Below the pieces are notes generated by a model. The model saw nothing but the letters and a program-made list of their open reading frames with translations, was not told the DNA's origin and made no database searches. A stretch of DNA of 64,000 bases from Echinococcus granulosus (taxonomy: Eukaryota; Platyhelminthes; Cestoda; Cyclophyllidea; Taeniidae), in contig NW_020170387.1 in the NCBI RefSeq assembly GCF_000524195.1, positions 1,586,021 to 1,650,020 of the forward strand, written 5' to 3'. Below, piece after piece: positions 62,873 to 64,000 of this stretch (position 1 is its first letter; the number at the start of each line of letters is the position of its first letter). A program made the translations under genes and the position numbers.

Positions 62873-64000
62873 AAGTGGTGTATTATATCATGCAGTAATG
62901 GATTTTAATATTATAGTATAATGCAAAATACTAGGATATTCCTTTTTGACAACAAGTCGACAGTTTGAATTCTTTCTTGATACAGACACATTTTAAAATA
63001 ATTTGATGAAAAGTGTTTTGTTGTGAATTTGAATGTAGTTCTGGTTTAACCTAGTGTTCAACAGCACTAGTAATTAAATGAAATTTAATTTAATTTAAAG
63101 GCATGGAAAGGGGGCAGCTGACTGCAGTGGTCCTCTAAAAACTCACCTACGCTTAAATAAAATTATCGCGGCTCAGAGGGTTATGGAACAAACTAAAGTA
63201 AAGCCAAAATTTTATCCCGTCCCTTTTTTTGCAATCGGGTACATTTAAGGCGGTTAAATTTTATGAATTTATGACGAATGATCTTTTTGTCCTAAAGGGG
63301 TTTGCTTTATAAACAAAATACGAAAACTGACGATGATGATAATACCTTAGTAAGTAATATGAATTCAACAGGTAGCATGAAAGAGTTACAAGTGTGTGCA
63401 GTGATTTCGAAGAACTGAGGCAGCAGGATTCTCCAATTATGTCCATTTGTTAAGTGATAAATTAAGTAAATGCTTATTTAAATAGTTGAATGTTAAGAAC
63501 TCTAATGCATCACGATCATTAAATTCCTCAAACATCTTAAATACTTTAAATCCTTATGCTTATAAATGGTAATTAGACTTTTCAAACTCTAAAGCAAATG
63601 CTGCAACATTCTACTATTAAAAGAGGAGGAATGGCAATGTGTGCAAACAAGAAGAGAAAAAAGCATTCATTTCTTAGTAAAAAAGCAAAAATGCAACTAA
63701 AATTGGTATTTGCAAAATCGCTGTAGCCAATCTGAAAAATAAACTTGTAATCATCATTTATTTGCTGTATCAAGCTATAATAAAATCTAAGGACTGATTT
63801 GGTCAAAACGAAATTTGGTACATGTGTACTATGTTTAGCATTGATATAAAATGCCTTAATATTGATAACCTCATACAACTGTCAAAACCCAAGTAACCGT
63901 TGTTAATTGCCATGCTATAAAAGTGCAACCCTCTTTAAATAAACTCGTGATTTAGCAGTGGCGAGCTATAAAATATTTCACAGCTCTAAGCGACGGCTCC
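62873..64000. other. Probable intron of the laminin-G gene
   Basis: AT-rich sequence with no further exon supported up to the window end. Confidence 0.45.

Noticed and set aside
1..64000. CRISPR arrays, bacterial operons, rRNA genes or integrated viral genomes
   Set aside because: No regularly spaced repeats, no ribosome-binding-site gene chains, no rRNA-like sequence and no retroviral or transposase domain were seen; the genes are clearly spliced and eukaryotic.

Overview
The window is eukaryotic nuclear DNA. Every gene I could rebuild is split into small exons with GT-AG introns (one GC-AG), the protein families are animal ones, and many introns are very short (28 to about 50 nt). Together with the moderately AT-rich composition and the short leaders after 3' splice sites, this suggests a parasitic flatworm, most likely a tapeworm. 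That assignment is inference; no species-specific marker was recognised. Two 100-N runs (2287-2386 and 46612-46711) are assembly gaps.

Left part (1-32 kb) is gene-dense. It holds a possible terminal exon (70-192, +); MED31, a Mediator subunit (3217-3911, -); a three-finger C2H2 zinc-finger gene whose 5' end was not found (8171-9788, +); POLA2, the B subunit of DNA polymerase alpha-primase (12983-16261, -); a nucleolin-like protein with two RRM domains (17531-21448, +); a large CEP192/SPD-2-like centrosomal protein gene with 18 exons (22734-29579, -); and PMVK, phosphomevalonate kinase (30798-31692, +). POLA2 and the RRM gene are divergent, the RRM gene and the CEP192-like gene are convergent, and the CEP192-like gene and PMVK are divergent. 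The products are housekeeping functions (transcription, replication, ribosome biogenesis, centrosome, isoprenoids). Apart from the possible shared promoters I see no functional cluster. The exon models were built by hand and checked for reading phase at each junction; no transcript evidence was available.

Right part (about 32-62 kb) is a 29 kb AT-rich stretch in which I could support no gene. It contains repeat copies, a GC-richer repeat-like block (37.5-38.7 kb), and a CpG/CT-rich island bounded by a 9-bp inverted repeat (55.45-55.51 kb). It ends at the first coding exon of a secreted or membrane laminin-G protein, probably neurexin-like (61949-62729, +), whose remaining exons lie beyond the window.

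Two dispersed repeats were found by eye: R1 (four copies of about 160-200 bp at 4791, 5733, 32895 and 34201) and R2 (two inverted copies of about 120 bp at 2387 and 11692, the first touching an assembly gap).
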